A DNA stretch of 64,000 bases from Gerris lacustris. Taxonomy: Eukaryota; Arthropoda; Insecta; Hemiptera; Gerridae. The stretch lies in the NCBI GenBank assembly GCA_951217055.1, contig OX578277.1, forward strand, positions 12,771,834 to 12,835,833, written 5' to 3'. Made by a program: the position numbers and the translations under genes. The notes beneath the pieces are model-generated. The model was not told the origin of the DNA and ran no database searches. It saw nothing but the letters and a program-made list of their open reading frames with translations. Shown here piece after piece: positions 36,270 through 47,215 of the stretch; position 1 is the first letter of the stretch; each line of letters begins with the position of its first letter.

Positions 36270-37641
36270 ATTGGAGTGTAGTCACAACTGATCATTATTT
36301 TAAATATTCACACTTCAAGCATCCAGAATATGTCATAAAACTGTCTCTACTTGATATGTTGTGGACTTACTTCGGTGTTAAAAGGACGGACATCGGGTCA
36401 GTATTAAATTGGCCATATGCTAAGTTTCTACCATCTATTGGGATGTGTCTAAAAACAGAGTGACTAGTCTTATGGATAAACCTACGGATAAAGTCGTGCA
36501 ACTTGGGTTATTTTTAATGTTTTGCTTTTTTATTGATGCTTTTTAAAAAAAATTCCATGATTTAAACATAAATGCTGAACAACATAAATAAAAAAAAAAT
36601 AATGATTATAATAATAAGATAGAATAATGTTATTAGATATTTAAATATTCAATATAAAAAATATTGATAATATAAATAGATAGATAAATAAATAAATAAA
36701 ATGTATTCTAGAACAAATAAATGCACATTTTCATGCCAAACCAACATTAAGATTGTTTTTTATTTCAGTTTTTTTTTTTTGAAGTAAAAATAAAGAAAAA
36801 AAGGTTCATATCGGCAAAAAAAAAAGTTTTCGTCCACAATAATATAGGGTAAGAGAACATAAAAAAGGGTAAAGGGGTACACAAAATTAGGTAATGTTAC
36901 GAGCCATCGAGCAATGATGCTTATTTTTATGATTATGAGAACCAAATGCTTGTACAAAAAATTCCCGGTTTTTTTATATTTATTTTTCTTTTGTTCGACC
37001 ACCATGCTTTATTTTTATCAATTTTAATTTTAATTATTATTATTTTTTTTTTTTAATTAAAACCAAATGCAATAAATAATCCATTTCAATTAGATATCAA
37101 AATCAAAACATTAAAACCTAAAAAAAAAAAAAATAAACAAAAAAATTATAAAAAAAACACCAATTTTTTCCATTTTCTTAAAAACAGCATCCGAGCAAAA
37201 ATTAATATTTAAAAAAATATATATTTTAAACATTTATTATACACACATTCAAGTATAACTAACTAAACAAAAATTAATTGAACCAAATTTCGTTCATTAA
37301 ATTTTTTTTAAATAAAATAAAAATTAAAAATGCGCACTTTAAATGTTGTTTTTATTTATTTTTTTTTTTTTACTTAAAAAATGCAAAAAGAACTTTAAAA
37401 AAAATATACAATCATTCCTAAAGGGTATTTTAATAATAATAAAAGGGATTTGATAATTGTTTAAAAAAATATATAAATATATATATATGAATAAGGGTGA
37501 TGAAAAGGGGGGGTAAATATTAGTCAAAAAAAGAGCTTTGGTGAGCTTAAAATTGCGGTACATGCTTTTTAAAAATTGCACCATTTAATAGTTTTTTTTC
37601 TTTGCAGATAATTCATATAAAATAAAAAATAATATTAAAAC

Positions 37642-37726
<85 letters not shown>

Positions 37727-37790
37727 AAAAATAAAATAATTAAATTGAGCTTTTGTTATATTACATGAAATTCAGGGTATGATGAATCTA
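36270..37790. other. Very AT-rich stretch including a (TA)n tract
   Basis: A (TA)n microsatellite lies at about 37648-37723. Several minus-strand frames here are runs of Phe, Ile and Lys from homopolymers. No gene. Confidence 0.6.
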
Positions 37791-37799
37791 TGTTAGATT

Positions 37800-38230
37800 A
37801 TAGTTGATGTAAGACTTCAGTTTTTGAACGGTAGGTCCATTACAGGATGGAGAGAGATCAGTCACTTATATCAATATTATCATTAGTTTTCAATATATCC
37901 CACCTCTTTGGTTTAAAACTCAGATAATTGTTAGAGATAACACTTTTGATTCCAGGTAGAACAGTATTGGGAATTTACAGGATGGAGGAATTAGTCACTA
38001 ATCAAATCTATCCACATAATCGTTAGAGTGGAACGTGTCTCACCTTTTTAGGAATACAACCCAGATTATTGTTAGTGTTTAGACTTATGATTCCAGATAG
38101 AACAGTATTGGGAATTTACAGTTTACAGGATGGAGGAATTAGTCACTAATCAAATCAGTCCACATGAACATTAGAGTGGAACGTCTCACCTTTTTGGGTA
38201 TACAACCCAGAAAACAGTATTTGAAATTAA
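37800..38230 (+). repeat. ~140-bp tandem repeat, about three units
   Basis: TTACAGGATGGAG recurs near 37840, 37978 and 38127, with TAGAACAGTATTGGGAATTT, CACTAATCAAATC and GAACGTNTCACCTTTTT in constant order. Diverged single relatives lie near 42240-42560 and 49310-49600. Confidence 0.8.
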
Positions 38231-38423
38231 AGAATGAATGTGTCAGTTACTTTACACATCTCTATCTATGTTAACATTAATGTCGTAAAGTCTCACAATA
38301 AACCTTTCAATTTTTTTTTCACCTCAAATTCCGATAGATGGGTAGGCTCTGAAAAGTAATGCACACATGCTTGTAGAACAAGAACGAAATGACCTTCAGA
38401 AGTGCACCATGTGGCATTTGTAA

Positions 38424-39420
38424 GTGACACTCTCCCTGTATAAGCATGCACAATTTGAAGGCGTTGATTTCATCCAGTGTATTTTGAGCAGCAAAGTATG
38501 GAGTCATGTTCTAGAGCTATGTAAACACGTGTTAAACAGCATGTTGTTATCAATTTTTTTAACTGCTGAAAAAGTGACTCCTACTGAGATTGTCGTTTTA
38601 TTGTCGTTTAATAGTACATTATGCGTCGAGTGTGGAAAGTAGCTTTTTGCATGCGAGTGTGGAGTTTGCACCCAAGCGACAGCGAGGGTAGTAAAACCAC
38701 ACAAGCAATACAAAATGCCGTTTTCGCACGAGTTGCGTGCCGTACTTTATCTACGATTGTTAGATTTAAATAATAAATACAGAAAAAAATAAATTTCCTG
38801 TATGAAAGTTCGTATTTCTCTTTTGATAAAGATGACATTAATTCATTAGTTGTATTTTGTGCCGATAAATTATTTCAGGAGGCGTATTATTCTCCTCATA
38901 TTTATCATAATCACTTAAATTACACATTGATTTTCACAAAAAAAACTCGATATAAACAGTTAGTTTTATTAAAGAAACATCAAATTAGCTTTGTTAAATG
39001 TAAACAAACTCGCTAATCATGCGTAAAGGTGAAGAATTCTTCTTTTTTTTCCACCCTAGGGCGGTAAAAAAGAGGAATTTTTCAGAACTATGAGACGCGC
39101 ATGCTCAATGAATACAAGAACGTAAAGAATCACTTTCTACGCATCTAAACAGAGATACAATGTTTATATTTCGTAACAATCGTAGATAAAGGTTTTTTAT
39201 GGTGACAATGCTTTTGATGGGTCTACTGTAAATCAATGGCTGGTAAAATTTTGTACTTGTGACCAGGAAAAGCCATACTTTTTGATGAACCATGCAGCAG
39301 ACATCCGATCATTGCAACAGATGATAAACATCGCAACCTTGTTGACGATTTGATTCAAAATGACCGGTGAATCACTCAAATTCGTATTGCAAACCATAAT
39401 GGAATATCTAAGGAACATGT
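38424..39420 (+). pseudogene. Mariner transposase N-terminus, left arm (interrupted by A2)
   Basis: Before the insertion the frame reads IFLTAEKVTPTEIVVLLSFN; after it, VFYGDNAFDGSTVNQWLVKF and, with a frameshift, ITQIRIANHNGISKEHVG. This is the order of the mariner/SETMAR-type DNA-binding domain (FLTAEK, PTEI, YGDDAVD-STV, ITQ-I, GIS-HV). Removing A2 exactly at AATAG rejoins FN-RK-VFYGD in frame. The 39360-39623 and 38504-38713 frames are shadows. Confidence 0.75.
38615..39187 (+). mobile_element. Family A element, copy A2
   Basis: 573 bp, beginning TACATTATGCGTCGAG after AATAG (38610-38614) and ending CAATCGTAGAT. The inverted internal copy of the terminal motif, ATCTACGATTGTTA, lies near 38750. 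A short CCACCCTAGGGCGG palindrome sits near 39052. On the minus strand it encodes the start MSSLSKEKYELSYRKF at 38838. It interrupts the left mariner arm. Confidence 0.85.
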
Positions 39421-40386
39421 CGGCTTTTTGTCAAATAATTTTGAATCAAATTGTCAACGATTTCGCTATGTTTATCATCTGTTGCAGTCATCAGACATCC
39501 GCTGCGTGGTTCTATAACAATTATGGCTTTTCCAGGCTGGCAAGCATAAATTTTTACAACCAATCCATTTACAGTAGACCTATCAACAGCATCGTCACCA
39601 TAAAAAACCTTTTTCCGTGGTAGGCTGTGAAGTAGTAACATTAGAGGCTAAAAAACATAGCTAAAATCCATTTTTTCATTACGTGGACTTAAAAAATCTT
39701 TTCATTACTCCTAGCTGTAAAGAAAAAATCTTTTACGTCCTAGGAACTAAAAGATTTTTTTTTTACGGCAGGTAGTTGTCAAAACTTCCGTCAGTAGCGC
39801 TGCAGTCTTTGTAGAAATGCTTCTAGTACGATTAAAATCCGCTAGATGTCAATGCGTTTTATTTATCTTTTCTTATAGTGTAACCTCTTTTTAAGGTTTC
39901 TTTTTTTAAGTCTTACGTATGTACTAATATTTGTTATTATTATATATTAATTAGTGATTAATATTTAATGTTTTTCATTGTCTGCTACCTCGGAAAAAAT
40001 AGCATATGCTACGCGACTGTGAAGTGTTTTTTCTTTACCTTGGCAATATTTACTGTCTCGCTTCGCTCGACAGTAAATGTAATTGCCGCGGTAAAGAAAA
40101 ACCTCACTTCACAGCCTAGTAACATAATATACTATTAAACTATGATAAATCTCAGTAGGAGCCACTTTTTCAGCAGTTAAAAATTCGATAACATCGCGTT
40201 TACATAGCACTAAAAGACGTGTCCATACTTGCGCAGCTCAAAATAAACTGGATGAACTCAACGCCTTCAAATTGCGCATGCATATAGAGGGGGAGTGTCA
40301 CTTCCAAATCCCGTCTTGCACGCTTCTGAAGGTCATTTCATTCGCGTTCTACAAGCATGTGTGCATTTTCTTTTCAGCCTACCCTC
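39408..40386 (-). pseudogene. Mariner transposase N-terminus, right arm (interrupted by B2)
   Basis: Reading from the right end: RDVIEFLTAEKVAPTEIYHS, then the B2 insertion, then VFYGDDAVDRSTVNGLVVKI, PRSGCLMTATDDKHSEIVDN and LIQNYLTKS. The PRSG--TATDDKH segment is typical of the mariner DNA-binding domain linker. It stops before the ITQ segment that the left arm retains, so the palindrome centre is asymmetric. Confidence 0.78.
39613..40131 (-). mobile_element. Family B element, copy B2
   Basis: On the minus strand it begins TATATTATGTTACTAGGCTG after AATAG and ends CCTACCACGGAA. Internal inverted copy of the terminal motif (CTACCTCGGAA) near 39988-39998. The hairpin with the CGCTTCGCTCG loop is conserved with B1. 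Inserted in the right mariner arm. Confidence 0.85.
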
Positions 40387-41246
40387 TATAATTTTTTTAA
40401 AAAAGAGAAATTGTCTTTCATTATCAACACAGATTCATTTAAAAACCCTTCTATAATTAATACAAGTGAAACAAATCTTCATACTAAAGATATTTGAGAA
40501 TAAAATTAAATTAAAAAAAAAATGTCAAAATTCATTCTATAACATAAAAAAGTGCAGGAATAATATATATGTAAATCAAATGTATATACATTAAATTTTG
40601 TAAAAAAAATATATATAAATAAATTTAATCAATTTACAACATATACATTTTTTTCTGTTAATTTTTACATACATATATTTCTTTTATAAATAAATTAGAA
40701 TATTTTTATTAATTATATTCTAATTTTCTTTTATAAAAAATAATTTTATTTTCAAATATTCAGCCCAATTCATTTAAGTAATTCCATCCACCTAGGGATG
40801 ACAATAATTTTTAAAGTAAATAAATATGTTTTTTATGTTATTTCATTATTTTTTTTTTTTTTGTATAGCTAACGTTCACAATGATTACAAGCCAGCAATA
40901 TTTTTTTTTTCGTCAGAGAGGAGGTAGAAAAAGAGTCTAAAATAACCAAGAAAATATAGAGAAAATAGAAAAGAAGTGATATTGAAAAGATGGTGAATTG
41001 AAATTTATAAAAATGTAAAATAAAAAAAAAAATTTCATTAGAAAAAAAAAAAAAAAAAAAAAAATCTATATAGTTTTGTTTCTTTAGTGTTTTTTTCAGG
41101 GGTCGCATGCAATTTTAAGTGATTACTATCTGAATACCACCTGTGTAAAAATTAAGGAGAGCGAGAAAAGAGTCAAAAAGTAAAAATCGAAGTTGTTGAT
41201 TTTCCCGAAATTTCAGAAAAATGTAATTCCTTCTTCAAGGAAATAG
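40387..41246. other. AT-rich sequence, nothing recognised
   Basis: Homopolymer-rich (A run near 41041-41063); no gene. Confidence 0.5.
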
Positions 41247-41810
41247 TACATTACGTGTCTAGTGCGGAAAGTAGCATTTTGCATTCGAGAGTGGAGTTCG
41301 GACCCGAGCTTCAGCAAGGGTTGTAAAACCACACAAGCAAAGCAAAATGCAGTTTTTGCACGAGTTGCGTACCGTACTATATCTACGATTGTCGAATTTT
41401 AATAATAAATACAGAATCAATATTTAATAAACTTCCTGTATGTAAGTTCGTATTTCTCTTTTGATAAAGATGACATTAATTCATTAGTTGTACTATGTGC
41501 CAAATTATAATTATTTTGGGAGGAGTATTATTCTCCTCATTTTCATCATAATGACATAAATCAATCATTGTTTTTTTCACTAAAAACTTGATATAAACAG
41601 TTACTTTAATTAAACAAACAGCAAAGTAGTTTTGTTAAATGTAAACAAACTCAATAATAGTACGTTAAGGTGAAGAATTCTTCTTTTTTACCGCACTAGG
41701 GCGGAAAAAAAAGAAGAATTATGAAACACGCATGCGCAATAAACGTAAAGAATTACTTTCTTCGCATCTAAAGAGACATACAATGTTTATATTTCGTATC
41801 AATCGTAGAT
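41247..41810 (+). mobile_element. Family A element, copy A3
   Basis: 564 bp, beginning TACATTACGTGTCTAG after AATAG (41242-41246) and ending CAATCGTAGAT, followed by AAAATAAAG. Inverted internal copy of the terminal motif near 41391-41401. Contains TTACCGCACTAGGGCGG near 41688. On the minus strand the start MSSLSKEKYELTYRKF is retained and soon meets a stop. Confidence 0.85.
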
Positions 41811-42239
41811 AAAATAAAGAAAAATGATGTGAAGTAACTTCAAGTTCATATCTGAAGAAATATGCATCTACTTTAAGAAAACTAGCCAGCCAGAGAAACC
41901 ATATGATATCCCTGCACAAGATTCTTCTTTATACATTGCAAAAGGAGATCATGTTTTCCTATAAGTCAGGAAATCAATAACTTAGGGTTTTACTTTTAAC
42001 TGATCCTTAATTTGTAATTTTTCAATTTTTATTATTGGTTATAGAAGAAAACAGATAGTCAAAAAAGTTTAGTATGATCTAATATTATTTGATATTTATA
42101 ATTACTTAAAAAATATTAATAATTATATAATTATTTGAATATTAAATTAATGAATATTAATTATTTGATACTTAATATAATTATTTGAATATGGTCTATT
42201 GTCTAGATAGTAACTAATTTTTTTGACCATTTATTTTAC

Positions 42240-42560
42240 ATCCCAACATAGAATTAGGATGTTGGAATCTATCACTTGACACACCTACATGATCATTAAG
42301 TAAGGAACAGGCCCTTTTCTAGGAATCCAATCCAGATTATTGTAAGTGTTTGGTCTTTGGTCAAGGGAAAATAGCATTAGGAAAATCCAAACAAGAATAT
42401 AGTTGGTTTTTAGGCTTTGGTTCTATCAAGAACAGTATTACGACATATAGAAGTAAAATCAATTTGGTGATTTTAGAATTCGGTTTTAGGGAAATAAATG
42501 GTGATTGTAGGATGAGCTTAAGTTCCGAAGAGACCCAAAGATCGTAGAAAACAACAGTAA
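42240..42560 (+). repeat. Diverged relatives of the ~140-bp repeat
   Basis: Segments such as GATCATTAAGTAAGGAAC, TTTCTAGGAATCCAATCC and CAGATTATTGTAAGTGTT correspond in order to the array at 37800-38230. A 65-codon plus frame at 42350-42547 overlaps it and is not credible. Confidence 0.5.
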
Positions 42561-42604
42561 AGGGTGGAGGTATCAGTTACTTTATCTCTCTGGCAATCAA
42601 ATCA

Positions 42605-42969
42605 CGATTTTCCAGGGAAAACTGCTTTTATCGTTAGATTCTTATTGAAATAAACTACATTTTAGAATTTTTTTAATCAAAATCGTCAGAACCGTTTTCG
42701 ATATTAAGTTTTTAGAGGGTATCTCCCCCAAATTTTGAGCTAAAATTTATTTCACTCGCCTAAAATTTATGGGGTATCATTTTTCTAAACATGTATGCCA
42801 AATTTTGTCAAAATCAGCCCAGAAGTTTAGGCTCTAGGCGTCAGCATAGGCAAACATTTTTTAAAAACCACATTTCTGGACTCAGAGGACCTCAAAACGT
42901 GTAAATCCATTAAAATCTCAAAATTGAATTTTCGTGCCATCGCAATACTTTCTCTTTATATGAGAAAGT
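42605..42969 (-). mobile_element. Family S element, copy 2 (truncated)
   Basis: Starts on the minus strand at 42969 with ACTTTCTCATATAAAGAG and matches copy 1 (5599-6159) through ATTTTGACAAAATTTGGCAT, CAGTTC-type and GATTTTGATTAAAAAAATTC segments, ending before the B-box-like part. The far TIR is missing. Confidence 0.75.
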
Positions 42970-44169
42970 AAAAAAAAAATATGATAAGAGAAGAGAGACA
43001 AACTGAAATTATAAGTGCTACCTGATAAGGGCAAATATTGTCCTGGTAGTCTATGAGATCCTCCTTTAACCAACATAAACTGTGGTTCTGGGAGATACAG
43101 GTCCTAACGTTTTTTGAAAATATCTCATTAAAGGTCTTTAAAAGTAATTCATACAACGGAGTGAGATATATCTACACATATTTAGAGGCAGAAGGGAGTT
43201 GAATATACCAGCTAGTGATATTAAAAAATATTTTTTAAGAATACGAAGAGGACATACTAGAATGCAATACTTTATCACGCCTATTTATGAAAGAATTATT
43301 ATGAATCTCCAGTTTACCCAATAAATTCAATCTGACGCCATCAACACCAACAAAAGTTGCTTCTAGAATAGAAGCAAGAGTTAAGACTCACTCCTCAAGA
43401 ATCACCACCAAAATAACCTTAATAAGATCAAATAATAATAAGGTGAAAACGTTTAATAAGTTCAAATATAATCAAATATCAAATTGACTCATTTCCTATA
43501 ATATATTGGTTGGATTATAAAAAATAAAATTAATATTATTTAAATAATTAATTTTAGCTTTTTTGATGGTAAAGATTTAGAGAAATAGGTAAAAAGTTAT
43601 ATGTGCATTAATAAAATTTTCATTTACTTTACTTTAGTAAATTTTTAAAAATTACCCTATAAGCACCTGTTTGATTCTAAACTGGTTCGGATTATATTTA
43701 ATATTTTTAAATTTTTATACATATTTGAATATTTTTTTTTAATATTCATGTAAATATAGAGTATTGTAACGGCACAATATTTGACTTTGTGTCTGTAGAC
43801 ATCGTATTTTTTTTTTATTAATTTATGATTTTATTATTCTTCAGCCAATTGTCCTTAATAAATTCTATTCAAAAATTAATAGATACAAAGATAAGGTTTA
43901 TCCGTTCAAAAGGGCATTCAATTACCTTTTAAAACTAATTTAGTTTACTTTATATTTCAATGAGAAATATTTTTTAAGATGTCCCTCGAAGAAATAAAAA
44001 AATAAATAACACCCAATATATTGTACGTTGTTTTTGGAGTCCACTTCTAATAAATTTTCCCTTCTTCTTTATTATCTAAAAGACTTAAAAAGTTTTCCCA
44101 ATAATTACACCTAATGTCTATAAATTACACCTGTTTCTTCTTCAACTTATTTACTTTTACCTTTTTCTT
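42970..44169. other. No gene or bounded element recognised
   Basis: AT-rich. Relics of the ~180-bp repeat (GTTTTCCCAATAATTACACC) appear near 44090. Confidence 0.45.
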
Positions 44170-44770
44170 TTTACTTTTGAAGGCATTTCCACTCAACAGC
44201 AGGTGCCTATTATTCCCTTCCTCCAGTTCTGCGATCATGCTCCTCATGTTTGGACGGCATCTCCCATCCAAGTGAAGATCCAAGAGGAGACCACTCTATA
44301 ACCTGGTAAGACCATCTCTCTTCTTTCATGCGTCGGACATGCCCATATCATTCCAGGGCCTCAGCTTCTATTCTCTCTATAACAGTCTTCTTCATATCCA
44401 TTGGCTGTTATATGTCCTCATTCCTCTCTCTGTCCAGTAGTGACACTCGACAGCTTAATCTAAGGCAGCTATCTCCCCCGCCAAAATTATTCATTTTTGC
44501 CTCTGTCAAGGTCCACGCTACTGCTTCATATGTAAATATACTCTCCACTATATAGCCAAAATAATTCTTTTGTTATCTATTCCTAAGACCAACACCACAG
44601 AATGCCATTTAATATTTTTATTGCTTTCCTTGCCAAAAGAAGCCTTGCATCTATATGCATTTCGAAAATTCCTTTGTGATCTATGATGGAGGCTAAATAC
44701 TTAAAATTCTCTACCACTATCATTGTATCAACTGAGTTCTCCCTTTACTTTCATTTAACTTGATACCAAA
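44170..44770 (-). pseudogene. LINE reverse transcriptase C-terminal fragment
   Basis: Minus-strand frames give VVENFKYLASIIDHKG, DARLLLAKKAIKILNGILW and, further on, RIEAEALEW, stop, YGHVRRMKEERWSYQVIEW. FKYLGS, DARI-QAKKAF and YGHVRRM are hallmarks of the RT C-terminus of several non-LTR families. Frameshifts and stops make it a relic. It lies inside relics of the ~180-bp repeat. Confidence 0.7.
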
Positions 44771-44886
44771 CAAACTCTGTTAAATGTTAAGACAGTTTTC
44801 CCAATTCTTTACCTATTTGCTTACATATAACACCTATTTCTTCTTCAACTTTACTTCTCAATGTAAACTCCCGTAGTTCACTTATA

Positions 44887-45651
44887 CAGTGAAAATCGTT
44901 TAAGACGAAACTGAGAGGACCAACATATTTTTTCGTGTTAAAAGAATTTCGTTTTAAAGGTTCCATAAAAAAAAAAAAAAAAAAAAAAAAACTTACCAAG
45001 CCTTTCTTGTCAAATTGTTTAATAAGATGCATAAAATTTACATTCATACATTGTATATTTATTTTTTTAATAAATAACACAATAAACCAAATAAAAAATG
45101 TAATAAAAACTTTAATTTTTTGAAAAATAATCTGATATTTTTTTTTGCATTGTCTTTTTTAGCATCAAATTGCAAAAAAGGTAGAGTAGGTGTAATTCAC
45201 AGAGATAAAGAGCCCCCTCCTGTGTCACAGGAGGGGGTTGTTTAGAAAACATTATCATCTCGTTTCACCCCTTCGGTGTCAGTATTTCTAAGCCCAGATA
45301 AAAGATTCTCGTCTGGGTGTCTCATTTTTATTTCCGATCCCTCTTCATTATCGCCAGTTTATATGAGGTGTTGCGCTTATAGGCCAAGGAGCTAAAACGC
45401 CTCTTCCCTGCCCGCGGGTAGAGGAGGGATAAAAAAAAAAAAAAATAATAATAATGTGTTAAATAAGGCTTAAATAATATGGTTTTTTTTTCGTTACGAG
45501 AAGCGAATTCTTTTCGTCTTAAGCGATTTTTATTTCGTGTTAAAAGAAATAAAATGTATGAAAATACCTAGTATTTTGTCGGGACTGCAATATTTTTTCG
45601 TGTTAACCGATTTTTCATTTTAAGCGTTTTCGTCTTAAACGTATTTCACTG
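44887..45651. mobile_element. Tigger/pogo-like MITE (765 bp)
   Basis: Ends CAGTGAAAATCGTTTAAGAC and the complement of CAGTGAAATACGTTTAAGAC, flanked by TA (44885-44886, 45652-45653). Repeated TTTTTTCGTGTTAA motifs near both ends. No transposase. It abuts foldback copy 2. Confidence 0.88.
45213..45237. other. Perfect 12-bp stem hairpin
   Basis: CCCCCTCCTGTG, one T, then CACAGGAGGGGG, near the centre of the Tigger-like MITE. It is GC-rich against an AT-rich background. It is not a bacterial-type terminator in this context. Confidence 0.9.
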
Positions 45652-45657
45652 TATTAT

Positions 45658-46235
45658 AGTCCAGGAGATAGCGTTCAAAAAAGTGTCTCGACTAACATCA
45701 TGCTAGAATTTTGTGTATAAGTAAATGTTTTGGTGCCTTATAAGAATATATGGTCGGCTAAGTTCGTCTGCGGGCCATAGCATCGCAATAGGCATTTGAA
45801 AAAAACAAACCGGTGGAGAGCGGCCATGTTCCTCCCTTTTTGGTGGACAATATGATTTTCATGATCCTGAGTACGAACTTAGTTAGTAGACCAATTATCA
45901 AGTTGATGGTAATTTGTCGCTAGACAGGGGAACACTTTGATTTCGAGTAATATTTGACTAACTAACCTATTAAGTGACAAGCTACAATCAACTTGATTAT
46001 TGGTCTACTAACTAAGTTCGTATTCAGGATCATGAAAATCACATTGTCCACCAAAAAGGGCGGGACCTGGCCGCTCTCCACCGGTTTGTTTTTTTCAAAT
46101 GCCTATTGCCAAGCTATTTCCCGCAGATGAACTTACCCGACCACATATTCTTAAAAGGCACCAAAACATTTACTTATGTACAAAATTCTAGCTTGTTGTT
46201 AGTCAGACACTTTTTTGCACGCTATCTCCTGGAGT
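45658..46235. mobile_element. Foldback MITE, family FB1, copy 2
   Basis: Ends AGTCCAGGAGATAGCG and GCTATCTCCTGGAGT; arms with CATGATCCTGAGTAC and GGTGGAGAGCGGCCATG segments inverted across a centre near 45945. Same family as 7899-8463. Confidence 0.88.
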
Positions 46236-46595
46236 ACCAGTTATGTCTTCTCTAACTCCACTCCTCAATCTAGACTCCTTTATAATATATTATTACTTAG
46301 ACTCTTAGAGTTTTACAACTTGTCAATTAACGACCTCTAATAAAATGTTTTCCCCAAATTTTTGCACCTATTTGCTTATACACCACAAATTAGTTCTAAA
46401 TTCTTCAACTGAGTTTTTCCCTTCTTTTTTCAACGACACATAACAAACTCTGTTAGACAGTTTTTCTCAATTCTTAAATTCATTTTCCTACATAATCTAC
46501 TTGCCTCTTTCTTTTAGAACCACCATGTAGACTCCTTAAATAGATGTAGATTTTTAGAGTTCTAAGTTAAAGTTAAATTTAAGTAATTTTGTTAA
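46236..46595. repeat. Relics of the ~180-bp repeat
   Basis: CAACTGAGTTTTTCCCTTCT, TAACAAACTCTGTTAGACAG and TTTAGAACCACCATGTAGAC occur in the same order as in the array at 52800-54460. Confidence 0.65.
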
Positions 46596-46830
46596 AACTA
46601 AAGAAATACATAGTCATAACACTAGATTTAAGAATAACTTAGTACTTACTAGTCATAGGTTAGAGAAATCCAGAACTGGCCATAATTATCTAGGCATAAC
46701 ACTTTTTAATAGTTTAGACTCTGTGATACAGGAGCTCCAATACAAGGATTTTTGTGAGAGAATTAAGAATTTTCTGTTGTTGAATCCATTATATAGTGTA
46801 AGAGAATTTTTAGCCTTAAATTTAAGTTGA
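46596..46830 (+). pseudogene. C-terminus of a CR1/Jockey-like LINE reverse transcriptase
   Basis: The frame reads IHSHNTRFKNNLVLTSHRLE, KSRTGHNYLGITLFNSLD, VIQELQYKDFCERIKNFLLL and NPLYSVREFL before TGA. The pattern NTR-K--L--SHRLEKS--YLGI-LFN-L, then KNFLLENPFYSV-EFL is the usual C-terminus of CR1/Jockey-group reverse transcriptases. No upstream part of the protein is present, so this is a 5'-truncated copy. Confidence 0.75.
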
Positions 46831-47215
46831 TTACCATTAGAATTAGTATTTACCATGTTTTTTTAATCCTTAAGATAGACCAAACTGGGATATACCGTAT
46901 TTGTCCTTTTTAGCTTTAAGTTGATTGATCTTTTATTGTTATATATACAATTTTAGTTTTATTAATTTTAAGTTATTTTCTGTGATATGTATGTGTGTTT
47001 CATGTTTTGATTTTGTCTTGTTTGTTTACCACTTTAAATTTTGTAAGCAATGTTAGTTTAATAATTAATGAGTTTTTTAGTTTAATAATTTATATGTATA
47101 TTAATTTGTATTTTATTAATGTATTTATAAACTAGTAATGACGCTATGATACCATGTTGTACTAATTGTACTGGTCTAGAATAAAGAACTTATTTATTTA
47201 TTTATTTATTTATAT
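46831..47215 (+). mobile_element. 3' UTR and (TTTA)n tail of the same LINE copy
   Basis: AT-rich 3' UTR, then GACGCTATGATACC, an AATAAAGAA motif and a (TTTA)n microsatellite ending near 47215, as is typical of LINE 3' ends. Confidence 0.65.

Larger units (their letters stand above)
38337..40386. mobile_element. Palindromic mariner derivative carrying A2 and B2
   Basis: Flanked by TA (38335-38336, 40387-40388). Inverted ends read GATGGGTAGGCTCTGAAAAG and, from the right, GAGGGTAGGCTGAAAAG, each followed by AATGCACACATGCTTGTAG; the ~245-bp outer arms pair. Inward, both arms encode the N-terminal helix-turn-helix part of a mariner transposase, in opposite orientation, meeting near 39421. The left arm is interrupted by family A copy A2 and the right arm by family B copy B2 at the same codon region. 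Without these the element would be about 960 bp. The catalytic DDD region is absent. Confidence 0.8.

Noticed and set aside
35891..36295. 134-codon minus-strand ORF
   Set aside because: It crosses a G17 tract and a hAT MITE with GGGCCC repeats; no domain and no splice context.
45213..45237. Rho-independent terminator
   Set aside because: A strong hairpin followed by TTG and TTTAG, but the context is eukaryotic and inside a MITE; no bacterial-type transcription unit is present.
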